Part shown: positions 1 to 7,868 of the stretch, one piece after another
Layout of the letters: every line of letters begins with the position of its first letter
How positions within the stretch are numbered: the first letter of the stretch is position 1
Assembly: GCA_031256615.1 (NCBI GenBank)
Contig: JAIRQG010000149.1
Coordinates: forward strand, 1-25,274
Source of the DNA: Candidatus Methanoplasma sp.
Lineage (GTDB): Archaea; Thermoplasmatota; Thermoplasmata; Methanomassiliicoccales; Methanomethylophilaceae
Direction: 5' to 3'
Length of the DNA: 25,274 nucleotides
Position numbers and translations under genes: made by a program
The notes under the pieces: generated by a model
What the model saw: the letters and a program-made list of their open reading frames with translations, nothing else
Database searches by the model: none
What the model was told of the DNA's origin: nothing

Positions 1-125
1 CCGTGCCTGTCCCTCAGAGTTATGAAAGATATGCCGCCGAGGTTCCTTACGTCCTGAACCCATCCTTTTACCGTTACGGTCCCGTCTTCTTTGCTTATGT
101 TACCAGAGTCTCTGATGGAAGTCAT
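1..125 (-). CDS. aspS: Aspartyl-tRNA synthetase, N-terminal fragment (cut by window edge)
   Basis: Reading the minus strand from the ATG at 125 gives 41 complete codons plus two bases, open to the window edge. The peptide starts MTSIRDSGNISKEDG and continues with VTVKGWVQDVRNLGG and ISFITLRDRHG. This is the OB-fold anticodon-binding start of class IIb Asp/Asn-tRNA synthetases: a GWV strand, then xxRxLGGIxFxxLRDxxG. AspRS and AsnRS share this fold. The DVRNLGG wording is closer to archaeal AspRS, which is often non-discriminating, but the catalytic domain lies outside so this cannot be settled. A T-rich TATA-like stretch near 155-163 lies about 30 bases upstream of the ATG and no Shine-Dalgarno is visible, so a nearly leaderless transcript is likely. 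Confidence 0.8.
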   Translation of the reverse strand, partial: MTSIRDSGNISKEDGTVTVKGWVQDVRNLGGISFITLRDRH

Positions 126-256
126 TTATAACAATCGGAGTAGGTCTGCAACCGATAAAAAGTTTACAGTCAAGCCCATTCGGTTTCAGGATGCCGCTTT
201 TTGTTTGGTCCCGCCTGACAGATGCCGTGATCCGATCCTTTCAGACCGTCCTGCGG

Positions 257-275
257 ACACCTGTCAGACAGGTGT
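257..275. repeat. 19-bp perfect palindrome just after the adhesin stop codon
   Basis: ACACCTGTC-A-GACAGGTGT is a perfect 9-1-9 inverted repeat (as RNA, an 8-bp stem with a CAG loop). It lies 6 bases beyond the stop codon of the minus-strand surface protein, between it and aspS. On the plus strand it is followed by TTTTGGTTT; on the minus strand, the direction of the upstream gene, no T-run follows. It could be a 3'-end processing or protective hairpin for the adhesin mRNA, or a protein-binding site for the aspS promoter region. The remaining bases 126-256 hold only the presumed aspS promoter. Confidence 0.45.
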
Positions 276-281
276 TTTGGT

Positions 282-3200
282 TTATGGTTTATCTGCAGGG
301 TCCTGCTCTTCCGTCTCCTCATCAAAGCGGAAACTGACCGCGGTAACTATGAAGGATGCAAGGAACAGTATGAACATCAGCAGCGTCCACTCATCCACTG
401 CTACGGCCGGCAAGGTCCAGTCTTCCGTCAGGAAGAAGATTATCACCGAAACTATTCCGAAGATCAGCGCCAGGACCCTTAACAACAGAGCGGTCTTTGA
501 TCTCTTTCTGTCGTCTTCGTCTATCTCGCTGTTCTTCTCCGTGCTGTCATCATCTTCCTTCTTTCTGCGGTCTCTTCCCGTTATGACTGCGATAATGCCA
601 ACGAATATCGTCAGTACTGCGCAGATAAGGTTCAGGACGGCCCATTCGTCTCCTTTACCGTCTTCACCATCATTGCCGGCGTTACCGTTATCATTGCCGC
701 CTGTGGGGCTGCTTCCGAGTTTGGACTCAACGCGGATGGTGTGGTTGCTGTTAACATCGTGGAATGTATACTTCCCGGATGCCAATTCTTCGGAGGGGAT
801 CGCGACATCGTCCACGTAGACGGCAGAGATCCCATACCCATCCTTCGCAGAGAACACGAATGCCATATCGGTACCTCCGGTCACAGACACTGTACCGGTC
901 GGGGAGATCATCGATCCCGTATCGGAGGATGCTGTGATGAAGTATGTCTTCGCAGACGGGTCTACTTCAACATAATACTTCCATACAGCATAGACGGTCA
1001 CGTCGGAATCCGTTATGGTCACGCTCGTGACTATCGCAGGTATGGCATCGCCTTTAGAGAGGATATCGGCTGCGGTGCTGAGAGACCATCCGACGAACAG
1101 CACGGGGACGCCGCCGGCGTCTTCGTGTACCGGTACGGTCGATGAGAGCGTATGCGTTCCCTCAAGCAGTCCAGTCTCGTCTGCCGGACAGGAAGTCTGG
1201 TCTCCGCCGTTGGCATCGTATGATAGCGTATACAGAGGTTCGAACACATCCGGCGTTCCGTTGTCGTTGGTGTCGTAGCCCCATACTGCGTAAACGGTGA
1301 TGTCATCATCGATTATCGTGACATTCGCGATGGTCGTTGGGGCGGTGTCGTCTTTAGCGTATATCTTGGAATCGGCTGTCTCGGTCCATCCGATGAAGAT
1401 TATGGCCGTTCCGTCGGTGTCGTCGGCGTGGGTCGGAACCGTTGTGTCATCCAAATCATAAGTGTTGGGGACAACCTCCGCATCTGCCGGACAGGAAGTC
1501 TGGTCTCCGCCGTTGGCGTCGTAGTGTATCGTGAAGGTTTCCAAATCCCACTGCGCATAAAGCACAGTATCTCCCTCTACAATATCTGAAGAGAAATCCC
1601 AGGCAGTCTGGAAGTTTGAATCTTTATACCATCCGTTGAAGACATAGCCCATCCTGACGGGATCCGCCTTTGGCTGTATGACGTGGTCGCCGTAAGGCAC
1701 TCCCACATAAGGCGGGGCGATTATTCCCGATCCTGCGCTGTCATAACCTCCCTGAGTTATGTCTGAGAGATCAGGAAGCCAATAGTTGTCTTCTGCTGTC
1801 GGATGCGCTGGCGGATCCTCATAGTTGAGACTGAAGTCCACTCTGTATTCGTTAAGCCTCCATTCTGCGGTGAGGACCTGCTTTATCGACGGTACAAGCT
1901 CTCCGGGTTGGTACAGAGGGAAGGCATCTGCAGGAAGGCTGGATACCGTATGCGTGAGCAGGTAATCGCTGAGATTGGTCTCTGTCACGCCGTTGGCATC
2001 TGCCCAGTCCTGGTCCCACCAGCCGAGGTCAGGCTGGCTGCTTCTCCACCCTGCAAAGCCGTATTGGGCATTGTCTGGGATGAGCGCCGACCGCGGCATG
2101 GCGACTGTTTCGGGAGAGGGAAGCCCGTTGTCTGTCGCAACATAATACATTTTGTTGCTTGCAAAATTCAGGCTTTTCACAACGAAATACGGATCGGTAA
2201 TATCTGCCGGATTGTTGATCTGAGTTGGTACAGATGACCACGCGCCCTCAGGGCCCGGGTTGAATTTTGTCCAATATATTTCGATCGCACCAGCATTAGG
2301 GAAAACATCGCGCGGATTCCCGAGTGCATCGACTGATGTAAAGGCAGAGTCGAAATACGGGCCGGAGCCGTCACGGTAGAGTTCATCCGACGTCGGGCTC
2401 GGCATATAGTAATACCGCTGCCCTTTGTTCCCTTCGGCACCCACAGGGTCTCCGAGGGCTTCTTTGATGGGTACTCCGCCGGATACATTAATGAAAACGT
2501 TCTTCACGGTCAGACCGGATTCGGCATCGATTCCCAGGTCGTCTGCGTAATTTGTCAGACCATAGCCGCCGTTGCTGGATTTGCCTCTGTCAAAGGCGGT
2601 GTTCCCGTTATCGTACCCAATGTTGCCGTTGTTGGTAATGGGGCGAGCGATAACAAGGGGGTTCTGACGGTCTGCGTCGGCTCCTGTGAATACGAAAACG
2701 TTGCCGGTATACGGAGTCGGGATTGCGTTGAACTTAGTAGATATGTTCACACCCGCAATGGTATTGGTATTGTGAATGTTCTTGTTCACATAATTGCCGA
2801 CGAAGATATTGTTGCTCAGCACCGGGCACGGCGGTAAAAGCGAAGGATCAGTGATTCCGTCATCGGTATCCACACCGATGGCTCCTCCTCCGCCGATGTT
2901 GCCGCAGTTGGTTCCCTGTCCTTTATAAGCGTTTGTTATGCCGTTGTTATAAAATGTGCAGTTGGTTACAGACGATTCCGTCAGCCCAAAGTAACTGACG
3001 GCTCCTCCGGAACCGTTAGTTATTCCGGCCGTGGCGGAGATACCAAGTATCGTCGCTGTTGACCAATAGGATGCGCCGGCTGCGGTGTTCCCGGTGAATG
3101 TGCAGTTGATTATATGGCTCTGGATGCCGGTGTAGGTCTTTGCGCCTTCCACTATGATTGCTCCTCCGTCATCCTGAGCGAAGTTGTTCTCAAAATACGA

Positions 3201-3953
3201 GTCGATAATGTTCAAACGGCACCCCTGACCATAGGATGCGTTGATGTACAATGCACCGCCGTCGACCCTGTTGTCGCTGCCGTGTGTCGTGCCTGTTCCG
3301 ATCGCTTTGTTGCCAAGGAACGCACAACTGTCGATGTCTATGCTGACATAAGAGGTCCATGTATAGATGGCCCCTCCCCCGCCGCCGGATACGGTGTTGT
3401 TCTCGAACAGGCAGTTCTTGAATTCGTATTCGGCTATGTTGCCGGACACTCCGCCCTCTAGGAACAATGCCCTGCTGCTGTTGCCGCTGAATGTACAGTC
3501 GGTGAAAGAGGCATGGTTCGGAGCTCCGCCGAATGTTATTGCCGTTTTTGTGAGATTCTTGAACGTACAGTTCACGAACTCCCAGTTCCCACCTTGCAGC
3601 TGCATGCCGCCGGTGCTTGCACTGCCGGTGTTCGCGAATTCTATGTTTTCGAATATTACTGTGCCTTTGCCGTTATTTGTGATGTTGAAATGAAGAGTCC
3701 CGGTCTTTGCTGTCAGCGCCCCGCTGCTACTAATTGTTATGTTATAACTGTGATTGATGACCGCCTGCACAGTACCGCTCTGCAAAAGATCATCGGCAAA
3801 GTCTTCTGTCAGGCCGATGCCGGTGTCGGATGATGCGTTGATCATCGCATCTGAAAGGTCCGAAACAGTATCAACCATCAGATCGGGATCCCCGATCGTC
3901 TCTCCTGTTTCAGCGAAAAAAGCTGATATTGCGAATACAGACAGCAATATCAC
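282..3953 (-). CDS. Large surface protein: Pmp-like beta-helix, Listeria-Bacteroides repeats, C-terminal membrane anchor
   Basis: Adhesin-like protein of 1223 residues from the GTG at 3953. Residues about 1-15 are hydrophobic and resemble the core of a signal peptide. Residues about 85-400 carry CxFxxN motifs (CTFSGN 153, CLFENN 181, CAFLGN 210, CTFTGN 284, CTFYNN 332) alternating with GGAI-type motifs (about 190-197, 232, 263, 316, 354-360). This is the right-handed beta-helix repeat pattern of chlamydial polymorphic membrane proteins. Residues about 710-1020 contain Listeria-Bacteroides (InlB B / Flg_new type) repeats: a GW...LYAQW unit and two copies of YDANGGDQTSCPAD (about 811 and 912), each leading to VYAVW. 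The C-terminus has three hydrophobic helices (about 1104-1126, 1154-1176, 1188-1210) split by acidic/basic linkers, so the protein is probably membrane anchored and displayed outside. The chosen GTG leaves no positively charged n-region; see findings. Ligand unknown. Confidence 0.85.
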   Translation of the reverse strand: MILLSVFAISAFFAETGETIGDPDLMVDTVSDLSDAMINASSDTGIGLTEDFADDLLQSGTVQAVINHSYNITISSSGALTAKTGTLHFNITNNGKGTVIFENIEFANTGSASTGGMQLQGGNWEFVNCTFKNLTKTAITFGGAPNHASFTDCTFSGNSSRALFLEGGVSGNIAEYEFKNCLFENNTVSGGGGGAIYTWTSYVSIDIDSCAFLGNKAIGTGTTHGSDNRVDGGALYINASYGQGCRLNIIDSYFENNFAQDDGGAIIVEGAKTYTGIQSHIINCTFTGNTAAGASYWSTATILGISATAGITNGSGGAVSYFGLTESSVTNCTFYNNGITNAYKGQGTNCGNIGGGGAIGVDTDDGITDPSLLPPCPVLSNNIFVGNYVNKNIHNTNTIAGVNISTKFNAIPTPYTGNVFVFTGADADRQNPLVIARPITNNGNIGYDNGNTAFDRGKSSNGGYGLTNYADDLGIDAESGLTVKNVFINVSGGVPIKEALGDPVGAEGNKGQRYYYMPSPTSDELYRDGSGPYFDSAFTSVDALGNPRDVFPNAGAIEIYWTKFNPGPEGAWSSVPTQINNPADITDPYFVVKSLNFASNKMYYVATDNGLPSPETVAMPRSALIPDNAQYGFAGWRSSQPDLGWWDQDWADANGVTETNLSDYLLTHTVSSLPADAFPLYQPGELVPSIKQVLTAEWRLNEYRVDFSLNYEDPPAHPTAEDNYWLPDLSDITQGGYDSAGSGIIAPPYVGVPYGDHVIQPKADPVRMGYVFNGWYKDSNFQTAWDFSSDIVEGDTVLYAQWDLETFTIHYDANGGDQTSCPADAEVVPNTYDLDDTTVPTHADDTDGTAIIFIGWTETADSKIYAKDDTAPTTIANVTIIDDDITVYAVWGYDTNDNGTPDVFEPLYTLSYDANGGDQTSCPADETGLLEGTHTLSSTVPVHEDAGGVPVLFVGWSLSTAADILSKGDAIPAIVTSVTITDSDVTVYAVWKYYVEVDPSAKTYFITASSDTGSMISPTGTVSVTGGTDMAFVFSAKDGYGISAVYVDDVAIPSEELASGKYTFHDVNSNHTIRVESKLGSSPTGGNDNGNAGNDGEDGKGDEWAVLNLICAVLTIFVGIIAVITGRDRRKKEDDDSTEKNSEIDEDDRKRSKTALLLRVLALIFGIVSVIIFFLTEDWTLPAVAVDEWTLLMFILFLASFIVTAVSFRFDEETEEQDPADKP
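1180..1220 (-). repeat. Direct repeat copy A inside the adhesin gene (encodes YDANGGDQTSCPAD)
   Basis: This 41-base stretch matches 1483-1523 with one visible mismatch (an A/G difference at a third codon position). The copies lie 303 bases apart, exactly 101 codons, so they are units of a tandem Listeria-Bacteroides repeat. Near-identity in DNA, not just protein, suggests recent duplication or gene conversion. Confidence 0.8.
1483..1523 (-). repeat. Direct repeat copy B inside the adhesin gene
   Basis: Partner of the 41-base repeat at 1180-1220, in the same reading frame 303 bases away. Each copy begins a repeat of roughly 100 residues ending in VYAVW. The surrounding repeat sequence is less well conserved than this core. 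Confidence 0.8.
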
Positions 3954-4215
3954 TATTGCAACTGTGATCTTTGGTATCGTTTTCCTTAATTTCGCTGGAT
4001 ATGCTTGCTCAACATGCCCCCCTGTATTCTTCTGGTCGCTTGGTTTAATAATATAGCCCCTCTTTTTATCTACATATTTTTTTTAAATATAATAATATCC
4101 ATCTAACAATTTTTTTTTCCTGAATCATTGTTTATATATGTTTGCATTATGAAGATTTGTTCCGATAACTATCTAACATATTGTTATTTAATAGTAAATA
4201 ATATACAGTAAATCC
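3954..4215. promoter_or_regulatory. Divergent promoter region between the surface protein and fbp
   Basis: This 262-base AT-rich gap serves two divergent genes. On the plus strand there are TATA-like stretches at about 4130-4137 (TTTATATA) and 4187-4200. The second lies about 25 bases before the fbp ATG, which lacks a Shine-Dalgarno, so a leaderless fbp transcript is plausible. On the minus strand, about 4082-4094 reads TTATATTTAAAA and is the best TATA candidate for the surface protein. The part at 3954-4082 is open in the frame of the surface protein on the minus strand but has no ATG, GTG or TTG. Confidence 0.45.
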
Positions 4216-5361
4216 ATGGCAAAAGAGAAAGTAACCGTCTCGGTTATCAAAGCGGATGTTGGGTCCGTTGTAGGGCATTCAAGACCTCATCCATCTATGA
4301 TGCAGGTTGCCAGAGATATTCTGGCGGACAAACAGAAAAAAGGGATCCTCGAAGATTTCTACGTGACCAGAGTCGGAGATGACATCAATCTTTTCATGTC
4401 CCATTACAAGGGAGAAAACCACAAGGATATACACGGCGCAGCATGGGAATGTTTCCAGGAAGCCGCTAAGATCGCAAAATCAATGAAACTGTACGCAGCT
4501 GGCCAGGACATCCTCACCGATGCGTTCTCCGGAAATGTGAAAGGCGCAGGACCCGGTTCGGCAGAGATGACCTTCGAAGAAAGGGGATCGGAACCGCTGC
4601 TGTTCTTCATAGCGGACAAGACCGAGCCGTCCGCATATTCTCCGATATTGTCAAGGGTCTTCCTCGACCCTTTCACAACGACCGGTCTTGTTGTCGATGC
4701 AAGAGCGAAGAAAGGGTTCGATGTAGAGGTGCATGATGTCATTGAGAACAAAAAAGTGGTCATGTCCTCGCCGGAGGAGACCTTGAGCATCCTCGCGCTT
4801 CTGGGAGACACGTCCAGATATGCAATAAAGAGGATAACGTCCAGAGCGGGGATAGGTCCCGCCTGTGTTGTTTCAACAGACAAGCTCAATCTCACAGCAG
4901 GGAAATACGTCGGAAAGGATGATCCGGTATGCGTCTGCCGCAGCCAGAGCGGTCTCCCGTCCGTTGGAGAATATACGCAGCCGTTCCTGATGACATCCTG
5001 GATAGCGGGAGGGTGGATGAGAGGGTCCCACTACGGCACATTCTACCCCTGCTCGCCGGAAGATTCAGACCCCACATACTTTGACGGACCGCCGAGGATA
5101 TGCTGTCTCGGCCTCCAGCTCAACGAGGGAAAGTTCCAGGGACTGGAGGAACCCAACTCCAAAGGCGGAAAGCATATCCCGGTAGACTTCTTCGGCAACT
5201 CCACATTCGATCTTGCCCGCACAAATGCGATCAAGACAAGCAGGTTCCTCAGGACACAGGGCCCCTTCACGCCGTCCATCCTCGGGGCGGAGGAGATGGA
5301 ATACACATCCCGGCCAGAAGTGCTTAAAGAACTGAAGACGAGGTTTGAGAAGCTTGGTTAA
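4216..5361 (+). CDS. fbp: Fructose-1,6-bisphosphate aldolase/phosphatase (type V, archaeal)
   Basis: Bifunctional gluconeogenic enzyme that condenses dihydroxyacetone phosphate and glyceraldehyde-3-phosphate and then removes the C1 phosphate to give fructose-6-phosphate. The 381-residue length is normal for the family. Visible features are the N-terminal metal-ligand region (KADVGSVVGHSRPHP, D14 and H21; DD at 55-56) and the Schiff-base segment DTSRYAIKR with Y202 and K205. These have the same Tyr-x-x-Lys spacing as the catalytic pair known in crenarchaeal Fbp. The C-terminal part has the expected PVDFFGNSTFD and TQGPFTPS segments. The ATG at 4216 gives the usual N-terminus. The next gene, tpiA, overlaps its end, so the pair supplies and uses triose phosphates from one transcript. 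Very secure. Confidence 0.97.
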   Translation: MAKEKVTVSVIKADVGSVVGHSRPHPSMMQVARDILADKQKKGILEDFYVTRVGDDINLFMSHYKGENHKDIHGAAWECFQEAAKIAKSMKLYAAGQDILTDAFSGNVKGAGPGSAEMTFEERGSEPLLFFIADKTEPSAYSPILSRVFLDPFTTTGLVVDARAKKGFDVEVHDVIENKKVVMSSPEETLSILALLGDTSRYAIKRITSRAGIGPACVVSTDKLNLTAGKYVGKDDPVCVCRSQSGLPSVGEYTQPFLMTSWIAGGWMRGSHYGTFYPCSPEDSDPTYFDGPPRICCLGLQLNEGKFQGLEEPNSKGGKHIPVDFFGNSTFDLARTNAIKTSRFLRTQGPFTPSILGAEEMEYTSRPEVLKELKTRFEKLG

Positions 5362-6034
5362 GAAGATATCAAAACCCGTTATAATAGTGAACTTCAAAAC
5401 ATATATTGAAGTGGAGAAGGACGGCGCGCTTGCTATAGCCAAAGCATGCGAATCCGTGTCGGAAGAGACGGGAGTGACGATATGCGCCTGCCCGCCGATG
5501 GTGGATCTGGGGCTTATCTCAAGGAGCGTCTCGATCCCGGTTCTCTCTCAGAATGTGGACCCGCACGCGGCAGGTTCGGCCACCGGATGGGTAACGCCGT
5601 CGATGGTGAGGGGCTGCGGCGCGGCGGGAACACTGATAAATCATTCTGAGCACAAGATACCCAAGAGACAGATAGAAGAGTGCATCGAACTGTCAAAAGG
5701 GGTCGAACTGATAACCGTTGTCTGTGCAGAGAATGTTAAGGTCGCGGTGCAGATGGCGGAGTTCAGGCCCGACTTCGTTGCGGTGGAGCCTCCGGAACTC
5801 ATCGGAGGGAATGTTTCGGTGACAACGGCGAATCCCAAGATAATAGAAGAGACGGTAGAAGCGGTCAGAGCGGTGAACGGCTCTGTCTCGGTCCTTTGCG
5901 GCGCCGGGGTGAAAACGGGAACCGATGTCAAAAAAGCAATTGAGCTCGGAGCATCAGGAGTTCTCTTGGCATCAGGCGTCGTTAAGGCAAAGGATCCGAA
6001 AGCTGTGCTCCTCGATCTTGTGAAGTACCTTTAA
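5354..6034 (+). CDS. tpiA: Triosephosphate isomerase (archaeal short type)
   Basis: Interconverts dihydroxyacetone phosphate and glyceraldehyde-3-phosphate, the substrates of the upstream Fbp. From the TTG at 5354 it is 226 residues, the normal archaeal length (bacterial forms are about 250). Catalytic residues are visible: N13 and K15 in NFKTY, H97 in INHSEH, and E145 in VAVEPPELIGG; the phosphate-binding loops GGNVS and GASGVLLASG follow. Two TTG starts are possible (5345 and 5354). I chose 5354 because GAGGT at 5340-5344 is well spaced as a ribosome binding site and the result begins MVKKISKPVIIVNFKTY, like other archaeal TIMs. The start lies 8 bases inside fbp, implying translational coupling. 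Confidence 0.95.
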   Translation: MVKKISKPVIIVNFKTYIEVEKDGALAIAKACESVSEETGVTICACPPMVDLGLISRSVSIPVLSQNVDPHAAGSATGWVTPSMVRGCGAAGTLINHSEHKIPKRQIEECIELSKGVELITVVCAENVKVAVQMAEFRPDFVAVEPPELIGGNVSVTTANPKIIEETVEAVRAVNGSVSVLCGAGVKTGTDVKKAIELGASGVLLASGVVKAKDPKAVLLDLVKYL

Positions 6035-6091
6035 GGGATGTTACGGAATCATAATAATGACTATTTTATCTCTGACTGCTTATAGGTAAAT

Positions 6092-6472
6092 ATGGTTTCC
6101 AGGATCTCTGTTGAGTTTATCAAAGAGGTACACGGGCTGGCCATTCTGTCGGGAAAGAATGACGAATCAGACCTTGTAGGCCTCGTAAGAGACGAAGCTA
6201 CATTATTTTTCATCGCAGACCGCTCAAATACGATTGTAGATAAGGTAAAGCGCGCATCATTTTTACTTTTCAGTATCGCAAATTATCATCCATTTGTTGA
6301 TGGCAATAAGAGGACTGCCGTATTGGTTGCCGAACTTGTTCTGGGGCAAGATCTATCCATTAAAGCGACTGCAGAAGAACTGAACATTGCCGTAAGGAAG
6401 ATCGGCTCACCCGATGGAAATCTTGAATATACAGAAAAATGGCTAGAAGACAATATAGAGAAAATTTGTTGA
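6092..6472 (+). CDS. Doc/Fic-family protein, orphan (no antitoxin seen)
   Basis: A 126-residue single-domain Fic-fold protein of Doc (death-on-curing) size. The core motif HPFVDGNKRTA at residues 66-76 matches the canonical HxFxDGN(K/G)R and keeps the catalytic His, the Asp and the nucleotide-binding Asn/Lys/Arg. Doc of phage P1 phosphorylates EF-Tu; other Fic proteins add AMP to targets, so the reaction is not fixed by sequence. Doc usually follows a Phd-type antitoxin gene, but the 57 bases between tpiA and this gene are too short for one and downstream is a convergent gene. No inhibitory (S/T)xxxE(G/N) helix is obvious. A T-rich box at 6061-6070 about 27 bases upstream and the lack of a strong Shine-Dalgarno suggest a leaderless message. 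It sits at the edge of an AT-richer accessory patch. Confidence 0.85.
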   Translation: MVSRISVEFIKEVHGLAILSGKNDESDLVGLVRDEATLFFIADRSNTIVDKVKRASFLLFSIANYHPFVDGNKRTAVLVAELVLGQDLSIKATAEELNIAVRKIGSPDGNLEYTEKWLEDNIEKIC

Positions 6473-6475
6473 AGT

Positions 6476-6655
6476 TTACAGGCTTAGTAATTCTAGTCCG
6501 CGCTTGTGTTTTTTAAGAGCATATTCTAGTTTTACTCTGTCTTCTTCCGAGAGCGTGGATTCTTCCACTATTGGCAATGCGTATGTGTAAGACATAGCAA
6601 CATAGCTGACAGATTCCGAAGCGGATGAGAGACTTGTTCCTTGAACGTACATCAT
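6476..6655 (-). CDS. Small 59-residue protein overlapping the serine protease gene
   Basis: On the minus strand an ATG at 6655 overlaps the protease stop codon (ATGA) and opens a frame of 59 codons ending in TAA at 6478-6476. The peptide starts MMYVQGTSLSSASESVSYVA, has a Ser/Tyr-rich first half and an acidic-to-basic helical second half (EESTLSEEDR, then KLEYALKKHKRG). No family is recognised. The tight overlap with the preceding gene, an intact frame and a plausible folded composition argue that it is real and co-translated with the protease, as a partner, regulator or substrate. A second in-frame ATG at 6652 would shorten it by one residue. It ends four bases from the convergent Doc gene. 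Function unknown. Confidence 0.6.
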   Translation of the reverse strand: MMYVQGTSLSSASESVSYVAMSYTYALPIVEESTLSEEDRVKLEYALKKHKRGLELLSL

Positions 6656-7674
6656 TTATTGCCCCCATTATCGATCCTATCCCACCCTAGAGGTATAACA
6701 TCTACAGCCATATTAACCTGAGGGATGTTACTCACCATCTGCATAATATGCGTAAGCGACACCACAGTCTGAACTCTGCATGTACTTTTTAAACCTTTTG
6801 ATTCTAGCACAGCAATATCGGTATTTTCTTTTGCAGATTGTAACGGTGTCCCTTGTGCATTTATTCTACCAATGATTAAGCTCGGCGGATAAAAAGGAAC
6901 TCTGCATTTTAATTCGGATTCGATATCTGTCCAAATGTCCCACATTAATTTTTCTAATCTCGGGGTTGGATTTTTTACCGGTAGGCCCGCGGATTTTGCC
7001 TCGCTTCGGCTTATTGTATAACCATGGTGGGATTTATTATTATATTCTCTGACAATAGTTTTTATTTTCTGTTCATCGCTCATATGTAAGGATAACAGTT
7101 TGCTGGCAAGGTTTTCGGATAATTTCATGCTCTTCTTTGCAGCTCCTATTGAAAGAGGATCCAACACACGACCTAAAAATTCAATAGAACTCTTTCCGAA
7201 GTCTACATCGGATACTTTCATATCTGATGACATAAACTCAGCAAAACATTTGAGATCCTCTGCTGAAAATACTCTTGGCATCTGTGGATTTGTAAGGTCA
7301 GTTATTTGGGGGTCTATTGGACCAAGGCATGCAAATGGGTGCATTATTATTTCATCAGCTCCAAAAGAAAGGATTGTCGCTGCACTCTGAGCCGCATAGG
7401 GAATTATTATGCCAATCGCATCGAACCTTTCCCTCAATAATCCCATGATTCTCCAAGGTACAATGGGATCCCCACCTTGGCTTATTACTAAAAGATCTAT
7501 TTTTCTCTTTGTCTTTGGTATTCTGTTTATCTGTTCACAAAACTCTGGTATTACATCAGATCCCATCTGGCCGCCGTTCCCTCCTTGGCGATTGCTAGTG
7601 GCATAAACAATAAGCGGTCTGTTGCGGATTTTTTCTATTTCCTTATACATCTCTGTTCTTTCCGCATATGACAT
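6652..7674 (-). CDS. SDH-type (ClpP/SppA-like) serine protease, cytosolic
   Basis: A 340-residue protein of the serine dehydrogenase proteinase group in the ClpP/crotonase fold. Visible marks are the strand LLVISQGGDP (residues 61-70, oxyanion-type GG), the nucleophile segment PYAAQSAATILSFGADEIIM with S97 as likely catalytic Ser, and the following LGPIDPQI at 117-124. The same arrangement (GG loop, S-A-A, G-x-x-D-P) occurs in SppA-like and SDH proteases. No signal peptide or membrane helix is seen, so it is probably cytosolic. Residues 130-340 form a mixed helical region without a family name I can give. It is followed by an overlapping 59-residue gene. Base composition looks AT-richer than the metabolic genes around it, hinting at transfer. 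A TATA-like TTTAATAAG at about 7699-7707 lies about 28 bases upstream of the ATG. Substrate unknown. Confidence 0.8.
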   Translation of the reverse strand: MSYAERTEMYKEIEKIRNRPLIVYATSNRQGGNGGQMGSDVIPEFCEQINRIPKTKRKIDLLVISQGGDPIVPWRIMGLLRERFDAIGIIIPYAAQSAATILSFGADEIIMHPFACLGPIDPQITDLTNPQMPRVFSAEDLKCFAEFMSSDMKVSDVDFGKSSIEFLGRVLDPLSIGAAKKSMKLSENLASKLLSLHMSDEQKIKTIVREYNNKSHHGYTISRSEAKSAGLPVKNPTPRLEKLMWDIWTDIESELKCRVPFYPPSLIIGRINAQGTPLQSAKENTDIAVLESKGLKSTCRVQTVVSLTHIMQMVSNIPQVNMAVDVIPLGWDRIDNGGNK

Positions 7675-7868
7675 GCAAACAACAATGCAATTTGCCTTAT
7701 TAAATGTAGTTTGAAATGCCTACATGCTTACTTAACAGTGTCCCTGCCGTCCAGAGAAAAACGGGGGCGCAGAGCACATGAGAAGTTGTGGCCAAGAATG
7801 TTTTTGATAGCCCCTAATGGCTAACTGTATGTTTTCCAACTAAAATACTGTCTTACCGTAGGGCAAGT

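Noticed and set aside
91..819. A 242-residue plus-strand frame opposite aspS and the adhesin C-terminus
   Set aside because: Ser-rich antisense product; the minus strand carries aspS (1-125) and the end of the adhesin with clear membrane helices.
7675..7868. Search for a tRNA or small RNA in the 194-base gap before the PLD gene
   Set aside because: Only a short TAGCC/GGCTA hairpin (7809-7824) and promoter-like AT stretches are present; no cloverleaf, no conserved arms.
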